From JBBQWZ01 sp038210135 (lineage in GTDB: Bacteria > Acidobacteriota > Terriglobia > Bryobacterales > Bryobacteraceae): a stretch of DNA of 64,000 bases. The DNA is taken from assembly GCA_038210135.1 (NCBI GenBank), contig JBBQWZ010000027.1, positions 1 to 64,000 of the forward strand, written 5' to 3'. The notes beneath the pieces are model-generated. The model made no database searches and had not been told where the DNA came from. It saw only the letters and a program-made list of their open reading frames with translations. The number at the start of each line of letters is the position of its first letter. The first letter of the stretch is position 1. The position numbers were made by a program, and so were the translations under genes. Shown here one piece after another: positions 52,753 to 61,079 of this stretch.

Positions 52753-55380
52753 ATGAGCTCCTGGTTTTACAAGCTTCCGCTCCGCCTGCGCGCCCTTTTT
52801 CGGCGCAAGCAAGTGGAGACCGATCTCGAATCCGAGATGGCCTTCCACCTGGAGATGCAAGCCAAACTCAATCGCGAAAGTGGCATGAACGACAAGGCCG
52901 CGTGGGAGGCCGCGCGCCGTCAATTTGGCGGGGTCACACAGATCGAAGAGGAGTGCCGCGATATGCGTCGTCTTGGTTGGCTCGAAGATTTATGGATGGA
53001 CGTCCGCCAGAGTCTACGGTCGCTGCGGAAGACTCCCGGCTTCGTGCTGATTGCGGTCGTTTCGCTGGCGCTCGGCATCGGGGCGAATAGCGCATTGTTC
53101 AGTGTCGTGGACGCGGTGCTTCTGCATTCGCTGCCTCTCCCGCAGGCGGAGCGGCTGTTCCTGATTACCGAGCAGAAGCGCGGCAAAGACGCGACGAGTA
53201 ATCCGCCGCGCATGTACGATTGGCAGGCACGATTGACCAGCCTTGAGGCAATTTCCGGATCGTACGGCGAGACTCTCGCGCTGACCACCGCGAATGGAAC
53301 CGAGAGTATGGACGTGCGGCGGACCGCGGGCGACATCCTCGGCGTCTGGGGCACGCAGCCGATCCGCGGACGCGCTTTTACGCGCGAAGAACAGCGCGGC
53401 GAAGGTCCGTCGGTGGCACTGCTCACGTTTGAGACATGGAAGAGCCGCTTTGGCGGACGCGACTCCATCGTTGGCGAATCGCTAACGCTCAGCGGATCCA
53501 ATTTTCTGGTTATCGGGGTGCTGCCGGCTGGCGGCGCTTATCCAACCGGCGGGGACTTGATCGCGCCGATGCCGCTGACCACGCAGCACGTGAACCGGCG
53601 CGCCGGTTTTCTGAACGCTCTCGCCCGCTGGAAGCCGGGAGTTTCGAAGGCACAAGCCCAGGCGGAGCTCGACACGGTGGCCGCGCAACTCGCCATCGCG
53701 TATCCGGATTCGGATAGGGGTCTGACGGCGCGCTTTATCGGTCTGCAGGACGAACTGACGCGCCCCGCGATGGAGCAACTGCCGGTACTCGCCGGAACCA
53801 TGGGGTTGATCTTGTTGCTTGCGTGCGTCAATCTCGCCGCCCTGTTAACGGCACGCGGAATGCAGCGCCGGCGTGAGGCAGCGGTCCGCGTGGCACTGGG
53901 TGCGGGTCGAGGGCGACTGATCCGGTTGTTCCTCACTGAAAGTCTGTGCGTCGCGTTGGCCGGATGCGCCGCTGGACTTCTGCTCGCGGACGCCGGCATC
54001 AAAGTGCTTCTGCGGTTGTTGCCGGAGGAGTTGCCGAATGCCGCGACGGCTCACGTCAACATGACCGTCGTTTTGTTTGCCATCGCCGCGGCGATCATTT
54101 GCGGCATCGCGGCGGGCGCCGCTCCGGCTTGGGCTGTGAGCCGCGAGGCAATTGCGGCGGGTCTCAAGGAAGGCGGCGCTGGAACCTCGGGCGTCCGGCG
54201 GCAGGGTTTGCTCGGAGCGTTTGTGATTGGCGAAGTCGCGCTGTCGATGATGCTGCTCGTCGGTGCCGGATTGCTGGGACAGACGCTGATCCGCCTGTCC
54301 ACACAGCCTCTCGGTTTCCGGCCAGAGCAGACGCTCGCGGTATCGATTTACTTTCCCTGGAACACGCCGGCGGCGCGACTCAATGCGTTCCATCGTGATG
54401 TGCTTGAAAAATTCAGCGCCCTGCCGGGCGTCCGCGCCGTGGGAATGATCGACCGCCTTCCGCTCGAAGGCGGCTCGCAAGGCGGGCATTTCACGTTGCG
54501 CGACGTTCCGCTTTCACCCGACGCCGCAACGGAATCCATTTCGCTACGCGCCACCAGCCCGGGCTATTTTGCGGCGATGGGAATCCCGTTGGTTGAAGGC
54601 GAAGGCCTCGCCGCCCGTCTGCCCGATGCTCCGAAGATGACGGTGGTGAACCAGGCGTTCGCTCGCAAGTATTTCGAGGGACGCGGCGCGGTCGGCCAGT
54701 TCATTTCCTTCAACCAGCCGTCGCCCGATGAAAAGACGACCACGTGGTGGCGCATCGCCGGAATCGTGCCGGACGTGCGGCAGGAGGCAGCGAAGGCGGC
54801 TCCGCCCGAGGCCTACATCCTTGCCGAGGACACCTATTGGCCGCAGGCGACCTTTGTCATCCGTGGTCAATCCGACGCCCGTGAATTGGCCGCCGCTGCG
54901 CGCGAAGCCGTTCGCCAGATCAATCCCAATCAGTTGATCCAGCGCGTTCGGACGCTCGAGGACAGCGTTTATTCCGCCAATGCCACACCTCGTTTGCGCT
55001 CCGAATTGCTGGGCGGATTCGCAGCGGTCGCGCTCTTCCTCGCGGCTATCGGCGTCTACGGAATCCTCGCGCAGGAAGTCGTGCGCCGCTCACAGGAATT
55101 CGGTGTGCGACTGGCGCTGGGCGCGAACCCGAGTTCCATCGGCGGCATCGCGCTGCGCCGTGGATTGTGGCTGGCTGGCAGCGGAATCACTATCGGCGTG
55201 GCCGGCGCTTTCGCGTGCAGCCGCTATCTCGAAACGTACCTCTACGGAGTTACGCCGACCGACGGCCCGACGTTCCTCATCGCGGTCGGCGTTCTGCTGA
55301 TGGCGGCGATCGTCGCGACGTATTTGCCGGCTCGGCGCGCCTCCCGAGTGGATCCGCTGGTCGCGTTGCGCCACGAGTAA
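52753..55380 (+). CDS. ADOP-type (MacB/FtsX-like) ABC permease
   Basis: The 875-residue product begins with the ADOP N-terminal region (about 1-80: ESEMAFHLEMQAKLNRESGM, then DKAAWEAARRQFG). It then has MacB_PCD and FtsX domains twice: a first hydrophobic segment near 98-118, helices around 360-480, and another set at about 755-860 ending DPLVALRHE. It lacks an ATPase, as is usual for acidobacterial duplicated orphan permeases. The transported ligand is unknown; PadR is likely its control. Confidence 0.88.
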   Translation: MSSWFYKLPLRLRALFRRKQVETDLESEMAFHLEMQAKLNRESGMNDKAAWEAARRQFGGVTQIEEECRDMRRLGWLEDLWMDVRQSLRSLRKTPGFVLIAVVSLALGIGANSALFSVVDAVLLHSLPLPQAERLFLITEQKRGKDATSNPPRMYDWQARLTSLEAISGSYGETLALTTANGTESMDVRRTAGDILGVWGTQPIRGRAFTREEQRGEGPSVALLTFETWKSRFGGRDSIVGESLTLSGSNFLVIGVLPAGGAYPTGGDLIAPMPLTTQHVNRRAGFLNALARWKPGVSKAQAQAELDTVAAQLAIAYPDSDRGLTARFIGLQDELTRPAMEQLPVLAGTMGLILLLACVNLAALLTARGMQRRREAAVRVALGAGRGRLIRLFLTESLCVALAGCAAGLLLADAGIKVLLRLLPEELPNAATAHVNMTVVLFAIAAAIICGIAAGAAPAWAVSREAIAAGLKEGGAGTSGVRRQGLLGAFVIGEVALSMMLLVGAGLLGQTLIRLSTQPLGFRPEQTLAVSIYFPWNTPAARLNAFHRDVLEKFSALPGVRAVGMIDRLPLEGGSQGGHFTLRDVPLSPDAATESISLRATSPGYFAAMGIPLVEGEGLAARLPDAPKMTVVNQAFARKYFEGRGAVGQFISFNQPSPDEKTTTWWRIAGIVPDVRQEAAKAAPPEAYILAEDTYWPQATFVIRGQSDARELAAAAREAVRQINPNQLIQRVRTLEDSVYSANATPRLRSELLGGFAAVALFLAAIGVYGILAQEVVRRSQEFGVRLALGANPSSIGGIALRRGLWLAGSGITIGVAGAFACSRYLETYLYGVTPTDGPTFLIAVGVLLMAAIVATYLPARRASRVDPLVALRHE

Positions 55381-55383
55381 CGC

Positions 55384-55858
55384 TTACCTCCGCATCGGCG
55401 GATAGACGACGACGTTTACACCGGTCGAAGGTCCATCGTTCAACACCGGAAACGCGATGTCATTGACGAATAGCAGCGTTCCATCCTTGCTGATCCGGAT
55501 CGCGATTCCGTATTTGTGTTTAGCCAGAATCTGCGCCCAGTTATAGCCAAGCTCAAACAGAATCGGCACCTGTTTCGCCTTTAGTGACGATCGTTTTCGT
55601 GAAGAGCGGCACGCCGGGAACGTCGGTTCGCGTGATATCGAGCAGAGAGATCTGGATCGACGAACCGGGCGGAAGCGCGATTCGTTCCTGATAATTCACG
55701 GAACCGAGAATCCGCGCGTTCACAGCCTGTGGCTGCTTCGTGCGCGCCGGACGAAGCCGGATTCCGCATGCCGAGGACAGTAGAACGGCGAGGCTCGCAG
55801 CCAAGAGGAACCGTGGAACCGATGCCGTCCACCACGCGATTGCGGAGCCTGTCTTCAC
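55384..55858 (-). pseudogene. YbaY-like lipoprotein gene with a frameshift
   Basis: The first frame (55858-55553) gives a signal peptide with lipobox LSSAC, then GSVNYQERIALPPGSSIQIS and LLDITRTDVPG. It changes to nonsense after VTKG and stops. A second frame (from about 55575 to 55384) carries on with VPILFELGYNWAQI, then YGIAIRISKDGTLLFVNDIA and NVVVYPP. Together they make one YbaY/YscW-type (META-like) outer-membrane lipoprotein. So one base was lost or gained around 55572-55582 near GGCGAAACAG. A sequencing error is possible. It follows ribE by 19 bases on the same strand. Confidence 0.7.
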
Positions 55859-55877
55859 TAGCCGCGATTGTCGCGCA

Positions 55878-56492
55878 TCACACGATGTCGCGCGTCAAGT
55901 CGCGATGCAGCAGCAGCTTCTCGACGTGCTTGGCGAGAATATCGCATTCGATGTTCAGCCGGTCGCCCGCGTGATGGAATCCTAGCGAAGTATTGGCGTA
56001 GGTGTGCGGAATGATCGTCACGCCAACGAGTCCTTTGTCGATCGAAGCGACCGTAAGGCTGATTCCATCGATCGCCAGCGATCCCTTGTAGACGATGTAG
56101 CGGTCGAACTCCAGCGGAACCTGCACGCTCAGCCACCAGTTCCCGTCGCCGAGTTCCTTCATCTCGATTAACTTCGCCGTGGCATCGACGTGCCCTTGCA
56201 CGATGTGACCCGAAAGCCGCTGCATCACCAGCACGGAGCGTTCGAGATTCACTCGCGAACCCTCGCTGAGATCTCCCAGGTTCGATCGTTGCAACGTTTC
56301 CGGAGCGAGGTCGGCTGCAAAGGAATCGCTCTTGAGATCGACCGCCGTCAAGCAGACTCCGTTAACGGAAATGCTTTCGCCTTCTTTCGCGTCTTCGAGA
56401 ACCAGCGAACAGCGGATCCGCATTTTCGCTCCGACGGCATGCGGGATAAAGGATTCGACGACGCCCAGTTCCTCAATAATTCCGGTAAACAT
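55878..56492 (-). CDS. ribE: Riboflavin synthase alpha subunit
   Basis: The 204-residue product starts MFTGIIEELG and has two lumazine-binding halves: first with ISVNGVCLTAVD, second with LAIDGISLTVASI; SGHIVQGHVDATA joins them. It dismutates two 6,7-dimethyl-8-ribityllumazine molecules to riboflavin. It begins on the base after the ribD stop, so the two are translated together. The second half is typical and the length is usual. Confidence 0.93.
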   Translation of the reverse strand: MFTGIIEELGVVESFIPHAVGAKMRIRCSLVLEDAKEGESISVNGVCLTAVDLKSDSFAADLAPETLQRSNLGDLSEGSRVNLERSVLVMQRLSGHIVQGHVDATAKLIEMKELGDGNWWLSVQVPLEFDRYIVYKGSLAIDGISLTVASIDKGLVGVTIIPHTYANTSLGFHHAGDRLNIECDILAKHVEKLLLHRDLTRDIV

Positions 56493-57593
56493 TCAATCCT
56501 TTTCGAGCCATGCTTCGACGGCGAATTCGTCTGGCGGAATCGAATGCAGCGTGACATTGCGAAACTGGATGGCGTCGACGCGCCGCTGGCGGCCCGCGCC
56601 TCCGGCAACGGGCAGGGACTGCGTTCCACCGAGAATCTTGGGGGCGTAATAAAAGAAAATTTTATCCACGAAGCCCGATTCGAGCGCCGTCCAATTCAGC
56701 TTGCTGCCGGCCTCGATCATCAGCGAAAGATACCGGTTCTTAAACAGGTAATCGAGCGCGGTGAGCAAATTCGCCCGGCCGTAGGGGCCGTCGCCCGCGA
56801 TCACAACGACGCTTTTGTCCTCCAACCGCTTCCGTCGATCGGGCGGCGCCGCCGTGGTTGTGACCACCAGAATGTCCTGCTTGCAGCTCTTCACCATCTT
56901 CGATTCGAGCGGAAGCCTGCATTGCGAATCCATCACGACGCGGAGCAAAGGGCGGCTGCGTGCAAGCCCGCTGCGGTCGTTCAGCAGCGGATCGTCCGCC
57001 AGGACCGTTCCGATTCCCGTCATGATCGCGTCGGATTCATGCCGCAGCGTCTGCACGTGGGCACGAGCGCGCTCACTGGTGATCCAGCCGCGGTTGTCTT
57101 CGGGAGCCGCGATCTTTCCGTCGAGCGTAACTGCCGCCTTGAGCATCACTAATGGCCGGCCGGTCCGCATGTAGTGGGCGAAAGGCTGATTCATCGCTTC
57201 GGCAGCTTCTGTGTATTCGGCAGCAACCTCGACTTCGATTCCCGCCGCGCGCAACTTTGCGAATCCACGTCCGCGCACTTGCGGATTCGGATCTTCCATG
57301 GCGGCGACCACCCTGGCGACACCCGCCTCGATCAGAGCATCCACGCAAGGCCCGGTCCGTCCCTGATGCGAACACGGCTCGAGCGTTAGATAAACCGTCG
57401 CGCCACGCGCGTGACCTTGCGCCTCGTCAAGCGCCAAGCGCTCGGCGTGTTTCACGCCCGCCCAGGTATGGAAGCCGCGGCCGACCACCGCTCCATCGCG
57501 GACGATCACCGCGCCGACCGCCGGGTTCGGACTCGTCAACCCGATCCCCTGGCGGGCGAGTGCGATCGCTTCTTCCATCCACGGTTCAGGCAT
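56493..57593 (-). CDS. ribD: Bifunctional riboflavin deaminase/reductase
   Basis: The 366-residue product has the cytidine-deaminase-type zinc site H49-A-E51 in KHAERLALDEA and PCSHQGRTGPC (73-83), then the reductase domain with TLDGKIA, ITSERARAHVQTLRHESDAI and GIGTVLADDPLLN. It carries out the second and third riboflavin steps. It lies seven bases after ftsY and one base before ribE. No FMN riboswitch lies directly upstream; expression follows ftsY. Confidence 0.93.
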   Translation of the reverse strand: MPEPWMEEAIALARQGIGLTSPNPAVGAVIVRDGAVVGRGFHTWAGVKHAERLALDEAQGHARGATVYLTLEPCSHQGRTGPCVDALIEAGVARVVAAMEDPNPQVRGRGFAKLRAAGIEVEVAAEYTEAAEAMNQPFAHYMRTGRPLVMLKAAVTLDGKIAAPEDNRGWITSERARAHVQTLRHESDAIMTGIGTVLADDPLLNDRSGLARSRPLLRVVMDSQCRLPLESKMVKSCKQDILVVTTTAAPPDRRKRLEDKSVVVIAGDGPYGRANLLTALDYLFKNRYLSLMIEAGSKLNWTALESGFVDKIFFYYAPKILGGTQSLPVAGGAGRQRRVDAIQFRNVTLHSIPPDEFAVEAWLEKD

Positions 57594-57600
57594 CGCTTGA

Positions 57601-58593
57601 TTAAGCCTCGAATAAGGAATTCACGAAGGTTTCCGCATCGAACGGCAGCAGGTCGTCCACCTTTTCGCCGACGCCCACGAAGCGGATCGGCAGCCCGAGT
57701 TCGCGCGTGATCGCGACCACCACGCCGCCCTTCGCGGTGCCGTCCAGCTTGGTCAACACGATGCCGGTGACGCCGCTGGTCTCGGTAAATTTACGCGCCT
57801 GCTCGAGGCCATTTTGCCCGGTGGTCGCGTCGAGTACAAGGAGAACCTCATGCGGCGAACCGGGAATGACGCGCTGGGCGGTCCGCTTCATTTTCTCAAG
57901 CTCCGCCATCAGGTTGTCTTTCGTGTGGAGCCGGCCGGCGGTATCGACAATGACGTAATCCACCTTGCGCGACTTCGCCGATTGCAGGGCGTCGAACATC
58001 ACCGCGCTGGGATCGGATCCAATTTGCTGGCGAATCACGTCGGTGTTGGTACGTGTGCCCCAAACTTCCAATTGTTCAATCGCGGCCGCACGGAAGGTAT
58101 CCGCGGCGCACAGCAGCACGCTGCGTTTGTTGTTCTTGAACCACTGCGCGAGCTTGCCGATGGTGGTGGTCTTCCCCGCCCCGTTCACGCCGACCACCAT
58201 CACGACAACGGGAGGGTCTTCTACTTCGACCATCGGACGATCGTTGGATTGCAGGACCTCGAGAAGATGATCACGGATCATGCCGCGCAGTTCACTGGCG
58301 TTCCCGACCATCTTGCGGTCCACCTGCTGACGGATGCGCTCAAGGATTTCTTCGGTGGTCTTCACCCCGATGTCCGCCGTGAGCAGCGCGTATTCCAACT
58401 CGTCGAGAACATCGGCGTCGATCTCTTTTTTGCCTTGAAAAGCGTCTTCGAGTTTCTCTACCAGACCTGCGCGAGTCTTCTGAATGCCCGCCTTCAGGCG
58501 GTCGAGAAGACTTCCGCCCGCAGGCGGCGCGGCGGGTGCTGGGACTTCATTGGGAAGCGGCGGAGGCGTCGAGCCGAACAGGGATTTCAACAT
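57601..58593 (-). CDS. ftsY: Signal recognition particle receptor FtsY
   Basis: The 330-residue product has the NG domain: G1 GVNGAGKTT (135-143), DTFRAAAIEQLE, DTAGR, TKLDGTAKGG and GVGEKVDDLLPF. The A domain is very short (Pro/Ala-rich residues 1-30), as in many non-proteobacterial FtsY. It targets SRP-ribosome complexes to SecYEG. First gene of the ftsY-ribD-ribE transcript. Confidence 0.95.
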   Translation of the reverse strand: MLKSLFGSTPPPLPNEVPAPAAPPAGGSLLDRLKAGIQKTRAGLVEKLEDAFQGKKEIDADVLDELEYALLTADIGVKTTEEILERIRQQVDRKMVGNASELRGMIRDHLLEVLQSNDRPMVEVEDPPVVVMVVGVNGAGKTTTIGKLAQWFKNNKRSVLLCAADTFRAAAIEQLEVWGTRTNTDVIRQQIGSDPSAVMFDALQSAKSRKVDYVIVDTAGRLHTKDNLMAELEKMKRTAQRVIPGSPHEVLLVLDATTGQNGLEQARKFTETSGVTGIVLTKLDGTAKGGVVVAITRELGLPIRFVGVGEKVDDLLPFDAETFVNSLFEA

Positions 58594-58809
58594 GGGAAAC
58601 GGTGCGATCTGCGCAAGAGGGCGGCAATTCCGCCGGTAAGAACGATTGTAGCAAGGGGTTCAAAATGGTCGATGACGGGAGGATGTGGCTAGATCGTCTC
58701 AGAAGTCCCAAACCCGAACACTCCGGAATTAGATTTCAGCGCAAAATCTTGACGATTCAGGGAAACTTTCGGCGCCGTTTCTCGTACTACTGGGGAAAGG
58801 AGAACCAGA

Positions 58810-59142
58810 ATGAAATTTGCGTTTGTGGCGCTGATGCTGACCGTGCCGATTTTTGCCGCCTGTCAGCATGACCGCACTTGGTCTCACGAGATGCGGGAGA
58901 GAATGTCGGAGGTTCACCGCGCCCGCGCCGAAGCCAGCCGCGAACTTCATCGCGCCACCATGGAAATGCGCCGCGAAAGCTACCGGGCCCACGCCGAGAC
59001 ACATCGCGCGTTGGCCGAAGCCACCCGCGAGATCCGCCGCGTCCAATGGAACGTCGCCAGGGAGTATCGCGAAGAAGCTCGCCGCGCCGCCCGCGATTTC
59101 CGCGAATCCATCCGCGAATCCTACCGGAGCCTGTGGCGCTAA
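58810..59142 (+). CDS. Small Arg/Glu/His-rich lipoprotein
   Basis: ATG 58810 follows AGGAGA. The 110-residue product has a lipoprotein signal (MKFAFVALMLTVPIFAAC, Cys18). A continuous charged helix follows with a roughly seven-residue periodicity of Ala, Arg, Glu and His (EASRELHRATMEMRRESYRA), so it likely forms a coiled coil in the periplasm. No known family is identified. Its ends are clear and it stands alone between the ftsY operon and the fdhD remnant. Confidence 0.65.
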   Translation: MKFAFVALMLTVPIFAACQHDRTWSHEMRERMSEVHRARAEASRELHRATMEMRRESYRAHAETHRALAEATREIRRVQWNVAREYREEARRAARDFRESIRESYRSLWR

Positions 59143-59161
59143 GACTCACGCGCCAAGCGAT

Positions 59162-59700
59162 TCAGCACGGTTCTAAAAGGCCCGAAATCCGCCATTCTCC
59201 GGCATACAGATTAAACCGGCCGTCGCGGAGAAACCCGGCGAGCGTCGCCCCATACCGCAGGGCAAGATCCGCGAGCATCGGCACGCCTGCCATCAAGGCC
59301 TTCTGGACAAGCTCGAAACTAACCCGCCCGCTAGCCAGCATCAGCCAATCTCGTTCGAACACATCCTGCGCCGACCGCAACGCCGCAGCTCGAGGAGAGG
59401 AACGAGTGGCGCTCCAAGCGATCGAACTCGATCTCGAGGCCCGGTCCGGTTGTGATCTCCACGAGGTTGTCGGCGGCGGTCTCGACACTGGCAATCTCAT
59501 CGCGCGAATGCAGGATGCCTTCCGTGAGCAAGAAGCCCGCCGCGAGTTCGCGGTGATGGCCCGGAGTCCGCCTGGTGATCGCAACGTCCCGGCCGTTCAA
59601 ACGGATCTGCAGCGGCTCCTCGACGGCGACTAGATCGTGCTCCGTCACCCCGCTCGGCGCCGGCCTTGCGTACGGGCACCGTGAGGATATTGCGCCGCAT
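59162..59700 (-). pseudogene. fdhD: fdhD remnant (formate dehydrogenase sulfurtransferase)
   Basis: Three frames hold pieces in order. 59700 onward reads MRRNILTVPVRKAGAERG. 59648-59380 reads LVAVEEPLQIRLNGRDVAIT, PGHHRELAAGFLLTEGILHS and SSSCGV. 59340-59162 reads LASGRVSFELVQKALMAGVP, then GATLAGFLRDGRFNLYAG. These match FdhD, which transfers sulfur to the molybdenum cofactor of formate dehydrogenase. Between SSSCGV and LASGRVSFE about 100 residues are missing, including the usual second cysteine of the CxxC loop. Two frameshifts and one deletion make it inactive. Confidence 0.8.
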
Positions 59701-59904
59701 GAGGACTGAGTGCAGCTTGTCGGATTACGAACCCGGCGGCGAGATTTTCGCTATCCTGCAACAAAAACGGATTGCGAATAGAAACGCGACGAACTTCCCG
59801 GAGCCGGAGCATGGATCCTCTTAGTGGAGATCGCGCGGAGGCCCTCATTGAGCAATCAAGCCCTTTTGTTCGAGCCGTAGAAGTTACCATTTCCACCCGA
59901 ACCA

Positions 59905-59935
59905 TTGACAGGATGCAACAGCTTTTGGTTACAAT
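59905..59935 (+). promoter_or_regulatory. Likely promoter of tRNA-Asn
   Basis: A perfect -35 TTGACA (59905-59910) and a near-consensus -10 TACAAT (59930-59935) are separated by 19 bases, slightly long. They end 25 bases before the tRNA. Confidence 0.5.
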
Positions 59936-59960
59936 AGTGAGGTCAGTCCTACCCCACTGT

Positions 59961-60035
59961 TCCTCGGTAGCTCAATGGTAGAGCGTTCGGCTGTTAACCG
60001 AAATGTTGTAGGTTCGAGTCCTACCCGAGGAGCCA
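59961..60035 (+). tRNA. tRNA-Asn(GTT)
   Basis: A complete cloverleaf: acceptor TCCTCGG/CCGAGGA, D arm AGCTCAATGGTAGAGC, anticodon GTT within CGGCT-GTTAA-CCG, T arm GTAGG-TTCGAGT-CCTAC, discriminator G and an encoded CCA. The serine-recombinase element begins just downstream. No second copy of its 3' end is seen in the window. Confidence 0.94.
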
Positions 60036-60397
60036 AACTATTTCTCTCCGAACGCCAACGCCCTGTTGGTTAACGCCATCCGCCTTACCCTCCTCCCCAA
60101 GATATCCCCAATTACTGCATATATTTCCAGACGATCCCGTTCTCCCTTTCCTGTCGACGAGAGTCTTCGTGGATCCTCCCGTGCGCCGTCTCCGGCCCCG
60201 CTTCGGCTAAATTCTCCGTTTCTCCGGAGAGCGTCCTAACGCGGTTAACAGGTTTCGTGGCTCGGTTTACACTTTTCGAATTCGTTGCGTATGTTTACAG
60301 CGGAGGGTGATTCGCACTCTCCAGCAAGCAATCGACAGCGGAACGACCGCCAAGCGGACTTTCGTTGTGGTGCCAATCCACAGCGAGGTGAACCGTC
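60036..60397. other. Boundary region between tRNA-Asn and the integrated module
   Basis: About 360 bases contain no supported gene except the promoter-like pair below. Base use changes from the strongly biased chromosome to more mixed sequence. The left attachment junction of the element is expected here. Confidence 0.4.
60266..60295 (+). promoter_or_regulatory. Possible promoter of the recombinase module
   Basis: TTTACA (60266-60271) and TATGTT (60290-60295) are separated by 18 bases, about 100 bases before the first small ORF of the module. The match to sigma-70 boxes is moderate only. Confidence 0.3.
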
Positions 60398-60589
60398 TTG
60401 GGCATTCCAACAGAAGATCTGCAATCTATCGCCAGCCTACTTGCCACTGGCTATCTCCGGCATCGCGAACAACTTCGGCGCGCGGTTCCCCGACTTGACT
60501 GTTCCGAAACTTCGAGCCGTCATGGACACGAGGTTAACGGCTATGAGAACGGAGAACGGAATGGAGACCGCGATGCGGAAAGAGATTGA
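60398..60589 (+). CDS. Small hypothetical ORF leading the DUF2924-recombinase module
   Basis: TTG 60398 is preceded by GAGGTGA six bases away. The 63-residue product begins MGIPTEDLQSIASLLATGYL, then RHREQLRRAVP and LDCSETSSRHGHEVNG: basic and helical, ending in Asn/Asp/Arg-rich sequence. It overlaps the DUF2924 start by 29 bases, so translation would be coupled. No family is assigned; I have only the ribosome binding site and this overlap as support. Confidence 0.5.
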   Translation: MGIPTEDLQSIASLLATGYLRHREQLRRAVPRLDCSETSSRHGHEVNGYENGERNGDRDAERD

Positions 60590-61079
60590 CGAGTTGAGCC
60601 GGATGACGGTCGGCCAGCTCAGACAGAAGTACATCGAGGCATTCGGCGAGGAGTCCCGATCAAATCACAAGCAGTTCCTGTTTCGGAGAATCGCCTGGCG
60701 TATTCAGGCCCTGGCCGAGGGTGGCCTCTCCGAGCGGGCACGACGGCGCGCGCTGGAAATCGCCAACGACGCGGACCTGCGCATCCGGGCACCCCAGGCC
60801 AAGTTCGGGACCGACGTCACTCTTAACCCCAGGCTCAGCGTCAGCCGCAAGGTGGCCAGCGCTCTCGATCCGCGGCTGCCGCCGCCGGGAACCTACCTGG
60901 AACGCGAGTACAAGGGCCGACGAGTCATCGTGAAGGTTCTCATGAATGGGTTCGAGTTCGATGGCGAGATCTACCGGTCCCTGAGTGCGATTGCCAGCGA
61001 AGTGGCTGGAACGAAGTGGAACGGCTTCCTCTTCTTCAACTTGACGTCCACGGAGGAAAAGCCCAATGGCAAGGAATAG
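60561..61079 (+). CDS. DUF2924 domain protein
   Basis: ATG 60561 (GGAG eight bases before) gives a 172-residue product: METAMRKEIDELSRMTVGQL, RQKYIEAFGEESRSNHKQFL with RRIAWRIQALAEGGLSERA, then LPPPGTYLEREYKGRRVIVKV, DGEIYRSLSAIASEVAGTKW and NGFLFF. This is DUF2924, almost always encoded directly before a large serine recombinase in proteobacteria and others; its role is unknown, perhaps DNA binding or recombination directionality. Its last 14 bases overlap the recombinase start. An upstream in-frame extension to 60285 lacks similarity and is not used. Confidence 0.85.
   Translation: METAMRKEIDELSRMTVGQLRQKYIEAFGEESRSNHKQFLFRRIAWRIQALAEGGLSERARRRALEIANDADLRIRAPQAKFGTDVTLNPRLSVSRKVASALDPRLPPPGTYLEREYKGRRVIVKVLMNGFEFDGEIYRSLSAIASEVAGTKWNGFLFFNLTSTEEKPNGKE

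Noticed and set aside
57594..58700. FMN riboswitch for the riboflavin genes
   Set aside because: ribD follows ftsY by seven bases, leaving no room; the ftsY leader shows no FMN-element blocks.
60285..60560. N-terminal extension of the DUF2924 protein
   Set aside because: No domain similarity there, and ATG 60561 has its own ribosome binding site.
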